Shown here in pieces: positions 23,393-32,120 of a stretch of DNA of 64,000 nt. The notes under the pieces are model-generated. The model was not told where the DNA came from and ran no database searches. It saw only the letters and a program-made list of their open reading frames with translations. This stretch comes from JABJOE01 sp964344145. Its GTDB lineage: Bacteria > Patescibacteriota > Patescibacteriia > UBA9934. The stretch is taken from NCBI GenBank assembly GCA_964344145.1, contig CAYFME010000002.1, positions 31,267 through 95,266 on the forward strand. The letters run 5' to 3'. Made by a program: the position numbers and the translations under genes. Every line of letters begins with the position of its first letter. Within the stretch, counting starts at the first letter, position 1.

Positions 23393-25222
23393 TTCCACCG
23401 TGACGCTTTTAGCAAGGTTTCTTGGTTTGTCCGGATCGTAGCCTTGGATGAGCGACATCTCGTAGGCGAAGAGCTGTGTGGGGATCGTGGTCAGAAGGGG
23501 AGAAAGCATCTCGTGCGTCTTGGGAATCGTGATCACATCGTCGACGAGATCGAAGATCTCTTCGTTGTGATCGTCGGTGATCGCAATGACCGGTCCTTTG
23601 CGCGCCTTGAGTTCTTGGATATTCGAGATCGTTTTCTCGTAGACATCATCGCGGGGGCACAGGACGATGCTCGGGAATCGTTCATCGATGAGCGCCAACG
23701 GACCATGTTTCATCTCGCCAGCACTGTACCCTTCGGCATGAATAAGACTAATCTCTTTGAGCTTGAGCGCTCCTTCAAGCGCGATCGGCGCTTGATAGGT
23801 TCGTCCAAGAAAGAGGGCATTTTGCATCCATTGATATTTTTCAGCCAACGCTTTGATTTGCGGCCGCATCTCGAGAATCTGTTCGATTTTGTCAGGGATC
23901 CTTTCTAGCTCTTGAGCGACAGCAATTGCTTCATCACAATCGAGGTTGCGGTCGCGTCCAAAGAACAGCGTGAGCATGGCAAGGGCGGTCACTTGTGTGA
24001 GGAACGCTTTGGTTGATGCTACGCCGATCTCTGTTCCAGCGCGCGTGTAGATACCAGCGTCGGTCTCACGTGCAATCGTCGACCCTGGAATATTGACGAT
24101 GCCAAGCGCCAACGCGCCATGCTTTTTTGCCTCACGAATGGCGGCAAGGGTGTCAGCCGTCTCGCCTGACTGTGAAATAGCCAATACCGCCGTGTGCCGA
24201 TCAATAATCGGATGACGGTAGCGGAACTCACTTGCCAGTTCTACCTCAACAGGGATTCCACCGTAATACTCAAGCATGTATTCACCAACGCATCCGGCGT
24301 AGTACGCCGTGCCGCAGGCAACGATAATCAGACGATCCATCTCGCGCAGGCGTTCGCGAACATCCTCCAAGCCACCAAAGTGGACATGCCCTTCCTGGGC
24401 GATCAGCCGGCCGCGCATCGTATCCTTTACCACTCCTGGCTGCTCCATCATCTCTTTGAGCATGAAATGAGCGTAACGTTGTTTCGATGCCACGGACGTA
24501 TCCCAGCTGATCGTATGATACTGCTTTGAGACGTTGTTGGATTCTTTTGTCCATATGATGGGTTCGTTGTTGGTTTGTAGGAGCGCGCGTTCGCCATCGT
24601 CCAAGTAAATAACCTCATCCACCCAGTCTGCCATCGCGGTTGCATCAGAGCACACAAATCGTTCACCGTTTCGCTTTCCAAGAACAATCGGGCTTCCCAT
24701 ACGGGCAACGAGTAGAGTGTCCGGCGCGCTTTTTGACATCACGACAATACCGTAGGCACCCGTGAGTTGTTCAAGAACACGTTCGAGGGCGTCTTGGAGC
24801 GTGCTTGTTTGAGTGACAGCCTCTTCCATCAGATGAGCGATCACCTCGCTGTCGGTCTGCGATTGGAAGGTGTGACCACTGAGCGTCAGCGCACGTTTGA
24901 GCGATTGATGATTTTCAATGATGCCGTTGTGTACGATGACGATGTCGCCCGTGCAATCGGTGTGTGGATGGGCGTTGGCGGTTGAGGGGGCGCCGTGTGT
25001 TGCCCAACGTGTGTGTGCAATGCCGCAGGAGCCTTTTGGTTGATTCTGTTTGAGGGCTTTCTCAAGTTCCGCGATTGGTCCAACAGCTCGTACGACATTG
25101 ATGTCACCATTGAGTACCCCAACGCCCGCTGAATCGTATCCACGATATTCAAGTCGTCGCAGCCCCTCAAGAAGAAGGGGGGTGGCTTCGTTTTTACCTG
25201 TGTATCCAATAATCCCGCACAT
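23390..25222 (-). CDS. glmS: Glutamine-fructose-6-phosphate aminotransferase, 610 aa
   Basis: Makes glucosamine-6-phosphate for peptidoglycan. The N-terminal glutaminase begins MCGIIGYTGK with catalytic Cys after Met, and RGYDSAGVGV, AHTRWATHG and HNGIIENH follow. Two SIS domains have CGTAYYAG, SQSGETADTLAA and the C-terminal LAKSVTVE typical of GlmS. Full length. No space for a glmS ribozyme fold was recognised upstream. Its stop lies in a CGATCG palindrome. Confidence 0.97.
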   Translation of the reverse strand: MCGIIGYTGKNEATPLLLEGLRRLEYRGYDSAGVGVLNGDINVVRAVGPIAELEKALKQNQPKGSCGIAHTRWATHGAPSTANAHPHTDCTGDIVIVHNGIIENHQSLKRALTLSGHTFQSQTDSEVIAHLMEEAVTQTSTLQDALERVLEQLTGAYGIVVMSKSAPDTLLVARMGSPIVLGKRNGERFVCSDATAMADWVDEVIYLDDGERALLQTNNEPIIWTKESNNVSKQYHTISWDTSVASKQRYAHFMLKEMMEQPGVVKDTMRGRLIAQEGHVHFGGLEDVRERLREMDRLIIVACGTAYYAGCVGEYMLEYYGGIPVEVELASEFRYRHPIIDRHTAVLAISQSGETADTLAAIREAKKHGALALGIVNIPGSTIARETDAGIYTRAGTEIGVASTKAFLTQVTALAMLTLFFGRDRNLDCDEAIAVAQELERIPDKIEQILEMRPQIKALAEKYQWMQNALFLGRTYQAPIALEGALKLKEISLIHAEGYSAGEMKHGPLALIDERFPSIVLCPRDDVYEKTISNIQELKARKGPVIAITDDHNEEIFDLVDDVITIPKTHEMLSPLLTTIPTQLFAYEMSLIQGYDPDKPRNLAKSVTVE

Positions 25223-25423
25223 AAGAACTTGTTATGAATCGCTCACAGCATAATTGACGCGAAAAGTATGACAAAGATTCTTCGTCAACTTCTGTGGATA
25301 GCTAGTTTAAGCATGAAAATAAAGGGCATTTACTTCATGCATCTGTCACTTAACGGCCGTCAATACGTCACTCGGTGGCGTATTCTAAACATGATATAAT
25401 GCTGGCGAAAGGATTCGTCTATT
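25223..25423. promoter_or_regulatory. Divergent promoter region of glmS and scpA
   Basis: Plus strand: TATAAT at 25395-25400 in an extended form (TGATATAAT) for scpA, with a 21-bp palindrome-like site at 25363-25383 over the -35 area. That site matches 5528-5548 at 19 of 21 positions. Minus strand: TTGTCA and TATGCT 16 bp apart can serve glmS. No ORF is supported. Confidence 0.5.
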
Positions 25424-26122
25424 ATGGAGTTTGCGGTCAAACAGGAAGCATTTTCTGGCCCGCTCGGGCTTCTTTTAGAATTGCTCGACAAACGTGAGCT
25501 CGAAATCACGGATGTTGCGTTGGCAGATATTGCTGATGAGTATCTCGCGCGACTGGAGTCCGCAAAGGTGGCGCCAGAGGAGATGGCAGACTTTTTGTTG
25601 ATTGCCGCGCGGCTGATTTATCTCAAGAGTCGCGAGCTCATGCCGTATTTGCGTTTGGATGATGAAGAGGAGCAAGTGGATCAGCTTGAGGAACAGTTGC
25701 GGTTGTACCGGTTGTTTGTTGAAGCGGCAGAGCGGATTGATGCGAAGTTTTCCGATCCGCAACGTTCCTTTGAGCGACCGTTTGCGCGCATTCGTGTTGA
25801 TCAACAGCCGACGTTTGCACCAGCCGACAACGTTACGGTTGACGGACTGCGGGGAGCGTTCAGCGGTCTCCTAAAACGCCTCGAGCCGTTCTTTGTTCTG
25901 CAGCAGGTTTCCATGGAACGTGTGAAGTCGGTGGAGGAGCGCATTGAAGAGTTAACCGGCGCGCTCAAGACGCGGGCGACAATGAAGTTTCAGGATATGG
26001 TCTCTGGCGCGCAACGCAAGATGGATGTGGTGGTCAGCTTCTTGGCGTTGCTTGAGCTCGCACGCCGCCAACTTATTTCTGTAAAGCAGTCCGGACAGGA
26101 CGTCATGATTGAACGGGTATGA
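25424..26122 (+). CDS. scpA: Segregation and condensation protein A, 232 aa
   Basis: Kleisin that bridges SMC heads. MEFAVKQEAFSGPLGLLLELLDKRELEITDVALADIADEYL is the N-terminal helical SMC-neck binding domain; AARLIYLKSRELMP and the C-terminal winged-helix (KFQDMVSGAQRKMDVVVSFLALLELAR) follow. It overlaps scpB by 4 bp. Confidence 0.94.
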   Translation: MEFAVKQEAFSGPLGLLLELLDKRELEITDVALADIADEYLARLESAKVAPEEMADFLLIAARLIYLKSRELMPYLRLDDEEEQVDQLEEQLRLYRLFVEAAERIDAKFSDPQRSFERPFARIRVDQQPTFAPADNVTVDGLRGAFSGLLKRLEPFFVLQQVSMERVKSVEERIEELTGALKTRATMKFQDMVSGAQRKMDVVVSFLALLELARRQLISVKQSGQDVMIERV

Positions 26123-26664
26123 GTCATCTCTCAGCAAAGATTGAAGCGTTGCTTTTCTTGCGGACAAAGCCGATGAGCGTACAGGCGCTCGCGCGAGCAT
26201 GCGATTCCAAGAAGGATGACGTGCAAGAAGCGGTGCAGGCATTGATGCAGCAGCGCAATGTAGAGACATCAGGCGTGCATATCATTCAGACGGCCGACGG
26301 CGTTGCGCTTGTGACGAATCCTGCGCTGGGCGAGGAGCTTGCCGACCAGAGCAAGGAAGATATGCAGTCCGAGCTCACGCGTCCGCAACTAGAAACACTC
26401 ACGATCATTGCGTATCGCGGTCCGATGACAAAGGCGGAGATCGAGCATATCCGCGGTGTGAATTGCTCGCTTATCGTTCGCAACTTGTTGATGCGAGGGC
26501 TGATTGACGAGAGTGAGGACGATGTGAAGCTCTTGCCGGTCTACACACTGACAACCGACATGTTGCGGCATCTCGGCATTCACAAAGTAGACGAGCTCCC
26601 TGATTACGAGGAGTTGCATAAGAACGCGAAGATCGATCAGATGCTTCATTCATTGGAGGGATAA
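26119..26664 (+). CDS. scpB: Segregation and condensation protein B, 181 aa
   Basis: Kleisin-associated winged-helix protein. SAKIEALLFLRTKPMSVQALA start, RPQLETLTIIAYRGPMTKAEIEHIRGVN is the diagnostic segment, then LLMRGLIDE. Start overlaps scpA. The SMC gene itself is not in the window. Confidence 0.94.
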   Translation: MSHLSAKIEALLFLRTKPMSVQALARACDSKKDDVQEAVQALMQQRNVETSGVHIIQTADGVALVTNPALGEELADQSKEDMQSELTRPQLETLTIIAYRGPMTKAEIEHIRGVNCSLIVRNLLMRGLIDESEDDVKLLPVYTLTTDMLRHLGIHKVDELPDYEELHKNAKIDQMLHSLEG

Positions 26665-26665
26665 T

Positions 26666-27625
26666 GTGTTTTTTAAGGCCATGACACAATTGGTGTTTGC
26701 CACCACGTTGGTGAATCTCTTTCCTGTTGATGGAGCGTATTATGAGTGGCAAGCTGAGGCTACGCTTGGTGACGAGCCGGCGTGGAGTGCACAAGAAATT
26801 GAGTTTGCTATGCAGGCGTTACCAAGCGCACAGGAACGATTCCCGGAGCCCGTGAAAGTCGACACGGATTCATTTGGCATTGTCACTACGGCACGCAGTG
26901 TGCTCGTGGTTGACCGTGATAGCGGAGCAGTGCTGTTTCAGAAGCAGCCTGATCAGGTGCGAGCGATTGGAAGTGTGACGAAGCTCATGGCGGCGCTTGT
27001 CTTTTTGGAAGCGCAACCTGAACTTTCAACGTACGTTACACTCGATCCAGAACTCGACTACGTCGGCGGTGGTCGACAGTACGTTCCGTTTTACCAAGCG
27101 ATGCCACTGTCCGATGTTCTTGCCGCAAGTCTTGTCGGCTCTGACAACACGGCAACGCAGGCGCTCGTACGCTTTTCTGGCATGGACTTGGAGACATTTG
27201 TTGCACGCATGAACGAGATGGCAGCGGAGTTTGGCATGGAGCAATCTCGTTTTGCTGATCCAACCGGCGTTGATCCCGATAACCTATCGACAGCACGCGA
27301 TTTGATCAAACTGCTGGAAGCAGCGGATGCCAACGAGACGGTTCAAGCTTACATGCAATCGGCGTCCGTTATCCTTGCTTACGGTGGCACGACTGTGGAG
27401 AATACGAATACACTTTTGACGAGTTTTCTTAATCGTGGAAACTATGACGTCCTTGGTGGCAAGACGGGATTTTTGCCTGAGGCTGGCTATGTTTTGGCAA
27501 CAACGGTGCAAGAAGAAGATCACGCGGTGCATGTGATTGTGATGGGAGCAGAAAGCAAGGACGCGCGTACGGACGAGGCAAAGGGTCTTGCGGCTTGGGC
27601 GTTTAAGACGTTTGCGTGGGAGTAA
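26666..27625 (+). CDS. D-alanyl-D-alanine carboxypeptidase (S11 family), 319 aa
   Basis: Trims peptidoglycan stem peptides outside the membrane. A hydrophobic N-terminus (AMTQLVFATTLVNLFPV) acts as signal or anchor. Active-site motifs: SVTK (nucleophile Ser, about residue 105), SDN in LVGSDNTATQAL and KTG in LGGKTGFLPEAG. The start is a GTG 1 bp after scpB. It is a catalytic core of PBP5/7 type without the long C-terminal beta domain. Confidence 0.93.
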   Translation: MFFKAMTQLVFATTLVNLFPVDGAYYEWQAEATLGDEPAWSAQEIEFAMQALPSAQERFPEPVKVDTDSFGIVTTARSVLVVDRDSGAVLFQKQPDQVRAIGSVTKLMAALVFLEAQPELSTYVTLDPELDYVGGGRQYVPFYQAMPLSDVLAASLVGSDNTATQALVRFSGMDLETFVARMNEMAAEFGMEQSRFADPTGVDPDNLSTARDLIKLLEAADANETVQAYMQSASVILAYGGTTVENTNTLLTSFLNRGNYDVLGGKTGFLPEAGYVLATTVQEEDHAVHVIVMGAESKDARTDEAKGLAAWAFKTFAWE

Positions 27626-27626
27626 T

Positions 27627-28907
27627 ATGAGGCGGCAACGTATCTCACAAGACCATCCTGACTATCGAGATCATCTCGCCGATCGCCGAGAGGCATTCCG
27701 TGAAGGTGATCGCGAATCGTGGTTTTCCGACAAAGAGGTTACGGGATCGCTGTATAGAGCCGGGTACTTTTATGAGGGGCTTGCTGTTCACGAGCAGGGC
27801 GACAGTCCGCATCCGGAGGAGACCTTTTCGCCTGAAAATATTCACGAACATGCGGAATTGGTTCGAGAGATGGCGAAGGACGAGGGGTTGATTCGACGAC
27901 TCGCTCTTATGCTCACTTCAGATAGACGTTTTACGAAGTCTCTTGAAAAACGAGGGGTAATCAAGAATACGTTTTCTCTTGGGGCGGCGGTTAAGCACGA
28001 CATTCGACGTTTACTAGATAGCAAAATTTCTCACTACTCGCCCAATCGCGTAAAGAGTGCTCGGCAGATCGAGCAGGTATTTCAAGATGGGGAGGACGCA
28101 GTCCTTTTGGAGGTGGCTGCACGTGCCGTTGAGATGGTCGAGCAACGACGAGAACAGGTTGAGCAGATTTTTCCTGAAATGAAACGTCGGTTCATTGAGC
28201 GCATTACACCGATGATAAAAAGTAAGCGCTATCCCATTACGCTGGAAATGGCGAAGAAGCGTATTGAAGATCTGTCGGTCGTGGTTGGTTTTGCACAGGA
28301 TGAACGATGGGGAGGAATGGTCGATAGGGAACGGACAGGAATTTTCGTTTCTGTATTTGAGGTCAATGAGGGTCACGAAGAAGAGATCATCATGCACGAA
28401 CTCATGCATGCTTTGGCGGGGTCATCGGTTCATGTTGAGCTCGATGAGCATGGTCAACCAGAAGGATTCGATGTTGTGCGAGCGGGGTTGAGGGATGGGG
28501 GTCAGTTTAGTTGGTTAAATGAGGCGGTGACGGAGCAAGAGACACTTAACATTATGGGGAAATCGGATTCGTGGGCATACCAAGCAGAGCGCGCGCTGCT
28601 CAAGGCTCTGCAACTTGAAGGCAAATTTCTTGTACCTGATAGCGTCTTTCTTGATGCTTATTTCTTTTCGTCGGGTGAGTATGAGGAGGATGAGATCGCG
28701 TGGGATCTTATGAAGCGTAGTGTTGACAAGTCGTTTGCTCCTGGTTTTTTTGATAGACTCAATGCGAGTTTACAAACGCTGCCGATGAGTACCGCGATAC
28801 GGTTGTTGGCAAAAAAGAGATGGAGAGAGATCTACGATATTGGTCAGCGTAATATGGATCGTGCGAGAAAAATAGAGGATGCCGTTGCTGCCTCAATGCC
28901 TGGATAA
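27627..28907 (+). CDS. Putative zinc-peptidase-like protein, 426 aa
   Basis: Start ATG at 27627 follows the previous stop by 1 bp. No signal peptide. The only recognisable motif is EIIMHELMHALAG (about residues 253-265), an HExxH zinc-site pattern, with LNEAVTEQETLNIMG about 45 residues later as a possible third ligand (gluzincin-like glutamate). The rest is helical and charged. The family is not recognised; protease activity is inferred from the motif alone. Base composition is slightly A+T-richer than its neighbours. Confidence 0.6.
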   Translation: MRRQRISQDHPDYRDHLADRREAFREGDRESWFSDKEVTGSLYRAGYFYEGLAVHEQGDSPHPEETFSPENIHEHAELVREMAKDEGLIRRLALMLTSDRRFTKSLEKRGVIKNTFSLGAAVKHDIRRLLDSKISHYSPNRVKSARQIEQVFQDGEDAVLLEVAARAVEMVEQRREQVEQIFPEMKRRFIERITPMIKSKRYPITLEMAKKRIEDLSVVVGFAQDERWGGMVDRERTGIFVSVFEVNEGHEEEIIMHELMHALAGSSVHVELDEHGQPEGFDVVRAGLRDGGQFSWLNEAVTEQETLNIMGKSDSWAYQAERALLKALQLEGKFLVPDSVFLDAYFFSSGEYEEDEIAWDLMKRSVDKSFAPGFFDRLNASLQTLPMSTAIRLLAKKRWREIYDIGQRNMDRARKIEDAVAASMPG

Positions 28908-28908
28908 T

Positions 28909-29406
28909 ATGATTGATGTTAGTTTTCTTGTAGAAGGTTTGGCAAATGTCCCGCGACCGATCGCGACGATTATTTTGGCTGCTCTGCCAGTGACAGAGCT
29001 CCGTTTAGCCATTCCGGTTGCGGCGCACGTTTGGCTGCTGCATCCGCTTGAGGCGTTTGGCTACAGCGTGGTCGGCAACCTCATCCCGCTCGTGCCGTTG
29101 TATTTTGGACTGGAGTGGCTGCAGCAGACGGCGACGAAGTACTGGCCGTGGTTTGGGCGAGTGATCGACAAATCGATTGAGCGCGCGAAAGGACGTGTAC
29201 AAAACAAATACGCCCGCTACGGAGCGCTTGCCTTGTTCCTCTTTACCGCTTTGCCATTGCCGATGACGGGACTTTGGACCGCAACACTTGCAGCGGTGGC
29301 ACTGAAGATTCCGTTTCGCTACGCGTGGCGCGGGATTGTTGCCGGTGTGTTGACGGCCGGTATCATCGTCAGCATTCTAAGCGTGAGTGCCGACGTGTAC
29401 TTCTAG
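28909..29406 (+). CDS. Small multidrug-export-like membrane protein (COG2426 type), 165 aa
   Basis: ALPVTELRLAIPVA near residue 25 is the family hallmark (proline-glutamate-leucine-arginine in a re-entrant helix), followed by YSVVGNLIPLVPLYFG and ALFLFTALPLPMTGLWTATL. Four or so membrane helices. The family name implies drug export, but its substrate is not established. Its stop overlaps that of the convergent gene by 4 bp (shared CTAG). Confidence 0.75.
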   Translation: MIDVSFLVEGLANVPRPIATIILAALPVTELRLAIPVAAHVWLLHPLEAFGYSVVGNLIPLVPLYFGLEWLQQTATKYWPWFGRVIDKSIERAKGRVQNKYARYGALALFLFTALPLPMTGLWTATLAAVALKIPFRYAWRGIVAGVLTAGIIVSILSVSADVYF

Positions 29407-29882
29407 CTCAAGTATCGATCAACAAATGGGAGAAGGACGAAGATGATGACAGCGATTTGTCCTGCCAAGGCGTACGTGAGTTTCACGTCGCCGTATTTTT
29501 TTGTGAAAAAGTCATGGAAATAGAAGTGGAAGCGGAAGAATGGCTTCATCCAAGTCCAGTGCGTGAGGTCGTATAGGCCGATTAGTAGGTCAGGCAGCAC
29601 GCTTCCGGCGATCGCAAGCGAGAAGGCAAAGAGCTGTTCTGGGGCGACAACGTTGGAGAGGGTGAGGATCAGGTAAACGCCGATCGCACCATCGATGGTA
29701 GCGTAGGCGACGGGTCCGCGTTTCTTTTTCAAGAGTCTCCAAGAGTCGGACATTTTGCTGTCCCCGTGAGGAATCATGTCGACCAGGAAGTGTGAGGCAA
29801 AACCTAGAAAGAAGCCCAAAATAGGGTTTCCAACAACTGATCCGATAGCGGCACCGATGGCCGTATGAGTGGTAAGTGTCAT
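29403..29882 (-). CDS. Integral membrane protein, metal-dependent-hydrolase-like, 159 aa
   Basis: Histidine/aspartate motifs THTAIGAAIGSV near the N-terminus and ASHFLVDMIPHGD near residue 35, with several membrane helices, resemble the YdjM/DUF457-type membrane hydrolases. The FRFHFYFHDFF segment adds more histidines. Assignment is by pattern only. It is convergent with the preceding gene and followed upstream by a tRNA on the same strand. Confidence 0.55.
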   Translation of the reverse strand: MTLTTHTAIGAAIGSVVGNPILGFFLGFASHFLVDMIPHGDSKMSDSWRLLKKKRGPVAYATIDGAIGVYLILTLSNVVAPEQLFAFSLAIAGSVLPDLLIGLYDLTHWTWMKPFFRFHFYFHDFFTKKYGDVKLTYALAGQIAVIIFVLLPFVDRYLS

Positions 29883-29916
29883 AGACGATCAGGAGTATAG
29901 CACAGGATTGTGCAAC

Positions 29917-29947
29917 AAAAAAGACGCAGAATATCTGCGTCTTTTTT
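29917..29947. terminator. Terminator after the tRNA pair
   Basis: A6-GACGCAGA-TAT-CTGCGTC-T6 hairpin directly at the 3' end of the minus-strand tRNA gene. Confidence 0.75.
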
Positions 29948-30023
29948 GGTGGCTGGGGTGGGAGTTGAACCCACGACCTCAGGCTTATGAGTCCCGCGCT
30001 CTAACCAACTGAGCTACCCAGCC
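29947..30023 (-). tRNA. tRNA with CAT anticodon (Met elongator, or Ile2)
   Basis: Minus strand: acceptor GGCTGGG/CCCAGCC, D-arm GCTC..GAGC, anticodon loop CTCATAA, T-loop TTCAACT, discriminator A and encoded CCA. The D-loop AGTTGGTTA is normal. Position 31-39 is an A-G mismatch. The initiator features are absent (compare 31945-32021), so it is elongator Met or a lysidine-type Ile2; I cannot tell which. Its 5' end abuts the N gap. Confidence 0.9.
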
Positions 30024-30123
30024 NNNNNNNNNNNNNNNNNNNNNNNNNNNNNNNNNNNNNNNNNNNNNNNNNNNNNNNNNNNNNNNNNNNNNNNNNNNNN
30101 NNNNNNNNNNNNNNNNNNNNNNN
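30024..30123. other. Assembly gap (100 N) between two tRNA genes
   Basis: Flanks are not duplicated. The 3' acceptor of tRNA-Leu is missing; additional tRNA genes could be hidden here. Confidence 0.95.
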
Positions 30124-30201
30124 GGGAGGGACTTGAACCCTCACGATGTTGCCATCACGGGATTTTGAGTCCCGCGCGTCTACCAGTTCCGCCACCACGG
30201 C
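30124..30201 (-). tRNA. tRNA-Leu (CAA), 3' acceptor in gap
   Basis: Minus strand: GCCGTGG acceptor 5' strand, D-arm region GGCGGAACTGGTAGACGC, anticodon loop CTCAAAA with CAA, long variable arm (type II), T-loop TTCAAGT. The sequence stops at the T-stem where the N gap begins. Confidence 0.88.
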
Positions 30202-30273
30202 AAATGTATTTTGCGATGCGAATGTTACCAGATTCTGATCGTGCAGTCAATGGCATGCTATCATGTCCTTACT

Positions 30274-31914
30274 ATGCTTTCCAAACTTTTTAAACTCATT
30301 GAAAAAACACCCGTCACGCTTCCGCAGTGGATCGCGGGGTTCCTCGGCATTCTTCTTGTGCGGTTCTTTTTTGAGAACCTCTCAAGCGACACGTTCTCGG
30401 GCGTGATGGCGACGGACCTATCGACTAACGTACACTACTTCCTCTTTTATCTTGCGGTCGTGCTATCGCTCTGGCTCTTCCTCGGATGGCTCATCCCGAA
30501 AAAGCGTGAGGTGATCGGAGCGGTTTTGCTGTTTGGCCTTCTCCTTGTTTGGTTGGCACCGTTATTGGACCTGTTGATTTCGTGGGGCGATGGGTTTGGC
30601 ATGGCATATTTGTCGCAGCAGCCGTCCATGCTTTTTGCGAGCTGGCTGACGTTTTTCGGACCGCTCGAGCTTCCGGGTGCCACGCCGGGCGTGCGCATTG
30701 AAATTGCTCTGATGGTTCTCCTCGTTGCTGCCTATACAAAAATCTCAACGAAGTCGTTTAGTAAAGCGTTCATTGCAGCCGTTGGAGGTTATACGATCAT
30801 CTTTCTATGGGGATCGTTGCCAAGCGTTGTCTTTGCCGTCGCCACTGCTTTTGGATATGCGGCATCGACGCTAAGTGATATCAATGCTGTTGCCTTCTTT
30901 TTCATGGAGGCCATTCAGACGTCACTGATTTCAACCCACGCCTTGCATCCAACGACGGTGTTAATCTCTGCTGACCGAGCGTATGAAGTCTTCTTCAACA
31001 TCAGTCTTTCACAGGTGTACTACCTTGTTATTCCGATCATCTTGGCTGGCGTGATGAGATTGATTTGTCCAAAGTGGTTGTCGGCCGTTTGGGGCAACAT
31101 CCGTCCCGAGCGCGTTGGTCACTATATGATGATGGCCGTGGTTGGAATGGGGCTAGCAGTCGGTTTCGCCGATGCTGATCCAACATTGTCGTGGCTCAAT
31201 GCCCTGACCGTTCTGACGCTTCTGATCGCTGTTGCCTCTGCATGGCTCTACGCGGTGGCTCAGAACGATTTGGCGGATACGAAAATCGACAAGAAGACGA
31301 ACAGTAGTCGACCGTTGATCAGCGGTGCAGTATCAGCCGAGCAGATGCGCTACACGTCGTGGTTTTTCCTGACGTGGACGTTGCTCGGCGGATATCTTGT
31401 GAGTCACTATGCGCTGTATTTGCTCGCGACCTACATCGCTCTGTCGCACGTTTACTCTATGCCTCCTCTACGCCTGCGTCGCTTCCCGCTGCTTTCGACG
31501 TTCCTCATCGGGCTCGCGAGCCTTTCTGCAGTGATGGCAGGCTTTTACACATTCTCACCTGATCAAACAGTCGATGCGTTTCCTATCTCGTGGATCGTGC
31601 TGATCGTCGTCATCTTCACGATGGCCGCGAACCTGAAGGACGTGAAAGATCGCAAAGGTGATGCAGCGGACGGCGTTGTGACGTTGCCGGTTATCTTCGG
31701 TGACAAGAAGGGTCGATTGGTGATTGGCGCTTTGCTTGCCCTGTCGTTCTTGCTTGTCCCGACGCTTCTTGCAACGAACGCCATCTGGATTCCGACGATC
31801 ATCGGCGCGGCTGCAGCTGTCGGATTGATGATAAAAGAGCCGTTTAACGAGAAATGGATTTTTGGGCTCTACTACGTTTACGCGATTGTCGTTGCGTTCA
31901 TGCTCTGGGCTTGA
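30274..31914 (+). CDS. UbiA-family prenyltransferase with extra N-terminal membrane domain, 546 aa
   Basis: The C-terminal half (from about residue 285) is a UbiA-type prenyltransferase. The first aspartate motif is NDLADTKIDKKTNSSRPL, the second KDVKDRKGDAADG, with eight or so membrane helices. In front are about 270 residues with further membrane segments unrelated to UbiA as far as I can see. The acceptor is unknown. Start ATG at 30274 is chosen because upstream sequence shows no coding character. A tRNA-fMet gene follows. Confidence 0.8.
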   Translation: MLSKLFKLIEKTPVTLPQWIAGFLGILLVRFFFENLSSDTFSGVMATDLSTNVHYFLFYLAVVLSLWLFLGWLIPKKREVIGAVLLFGLLLVWLAPLLDLLISWGDGFGMAYLSQQPSMLFASWLTFFGPLELPGATPGVRIEIALMVLLVAAYTKISTKSFSKAFIAAVGGYTIIFLWGSLPSVVFAVATAFGYAASTLSDINAVAFFFMEAIQTSLISTHALHPTTVLISADRAYEVFFNISLSQVYYLVIPIILAGVMRLICPKWLSAVWGNIRPERVGHYMMMAVVGMGLAVGFADADPTLSWLNALTVLTLLIAVASAWLYAVAQNDLADTKIDKKTNSSRPLISGAVSAEQMRYTSWFFLTWTLLGGYLVSHYALYLLATYIALSHVYSMPPLRLRRFPLLSTFLIGLASLSAVMAGFYTFSPDQTVDAFPISWIVLIVVIFTMAANLKDVKDRKGDAADGVVTLPVIFGDKKGRLVIGALLALSFLLVPTLLATNAIWIPTIIGAAAAVGLMIKEPFNEKWIFGLYYVYAIVVAFMLWA

Positions 31915-31944
31915 CGAAAGAAGGGATTTCGATTACTATGCGCC

Positions 31945-32021
<77 letters not shown>

Positions 32022-32027
32022 AAAGCA

Positions 32028-32050
32028 CACGACTCCGGTCGTGCGTTTTT
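32028..32050 (+). terminator. Terminator after tRNA-fMet
   Basis: CACGAC-TCCG-GTCGTG followed by CGTTTTT. Confidence 0.7.
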
Positions 32051-32068
32051 GATTTTGTATAAAGCAGA

Positions 32069-32097
32069 ACCGCCCGTGATCGAGGACCACGGGCGGT
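32069..32097 (-). terminator. Hairpin terminator after K6
   Basis: Perfect 10-bp stem ACCGCCCGTG/CACGGGCGGT just past the K6 stop; TTCTGC follows on the minus strand, no U-run. Confidence 0.6.
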
Positions 32098-32120
32098 CGC
32101 TCACTCACGGACGGAAGGGG

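Noticed and set aside
25223..25423. glmS ribozyme upstream of glmS
   Set aside because: The leader is short and I could not find the ribozyme's conserved core; the region reads as two divergent promoters.
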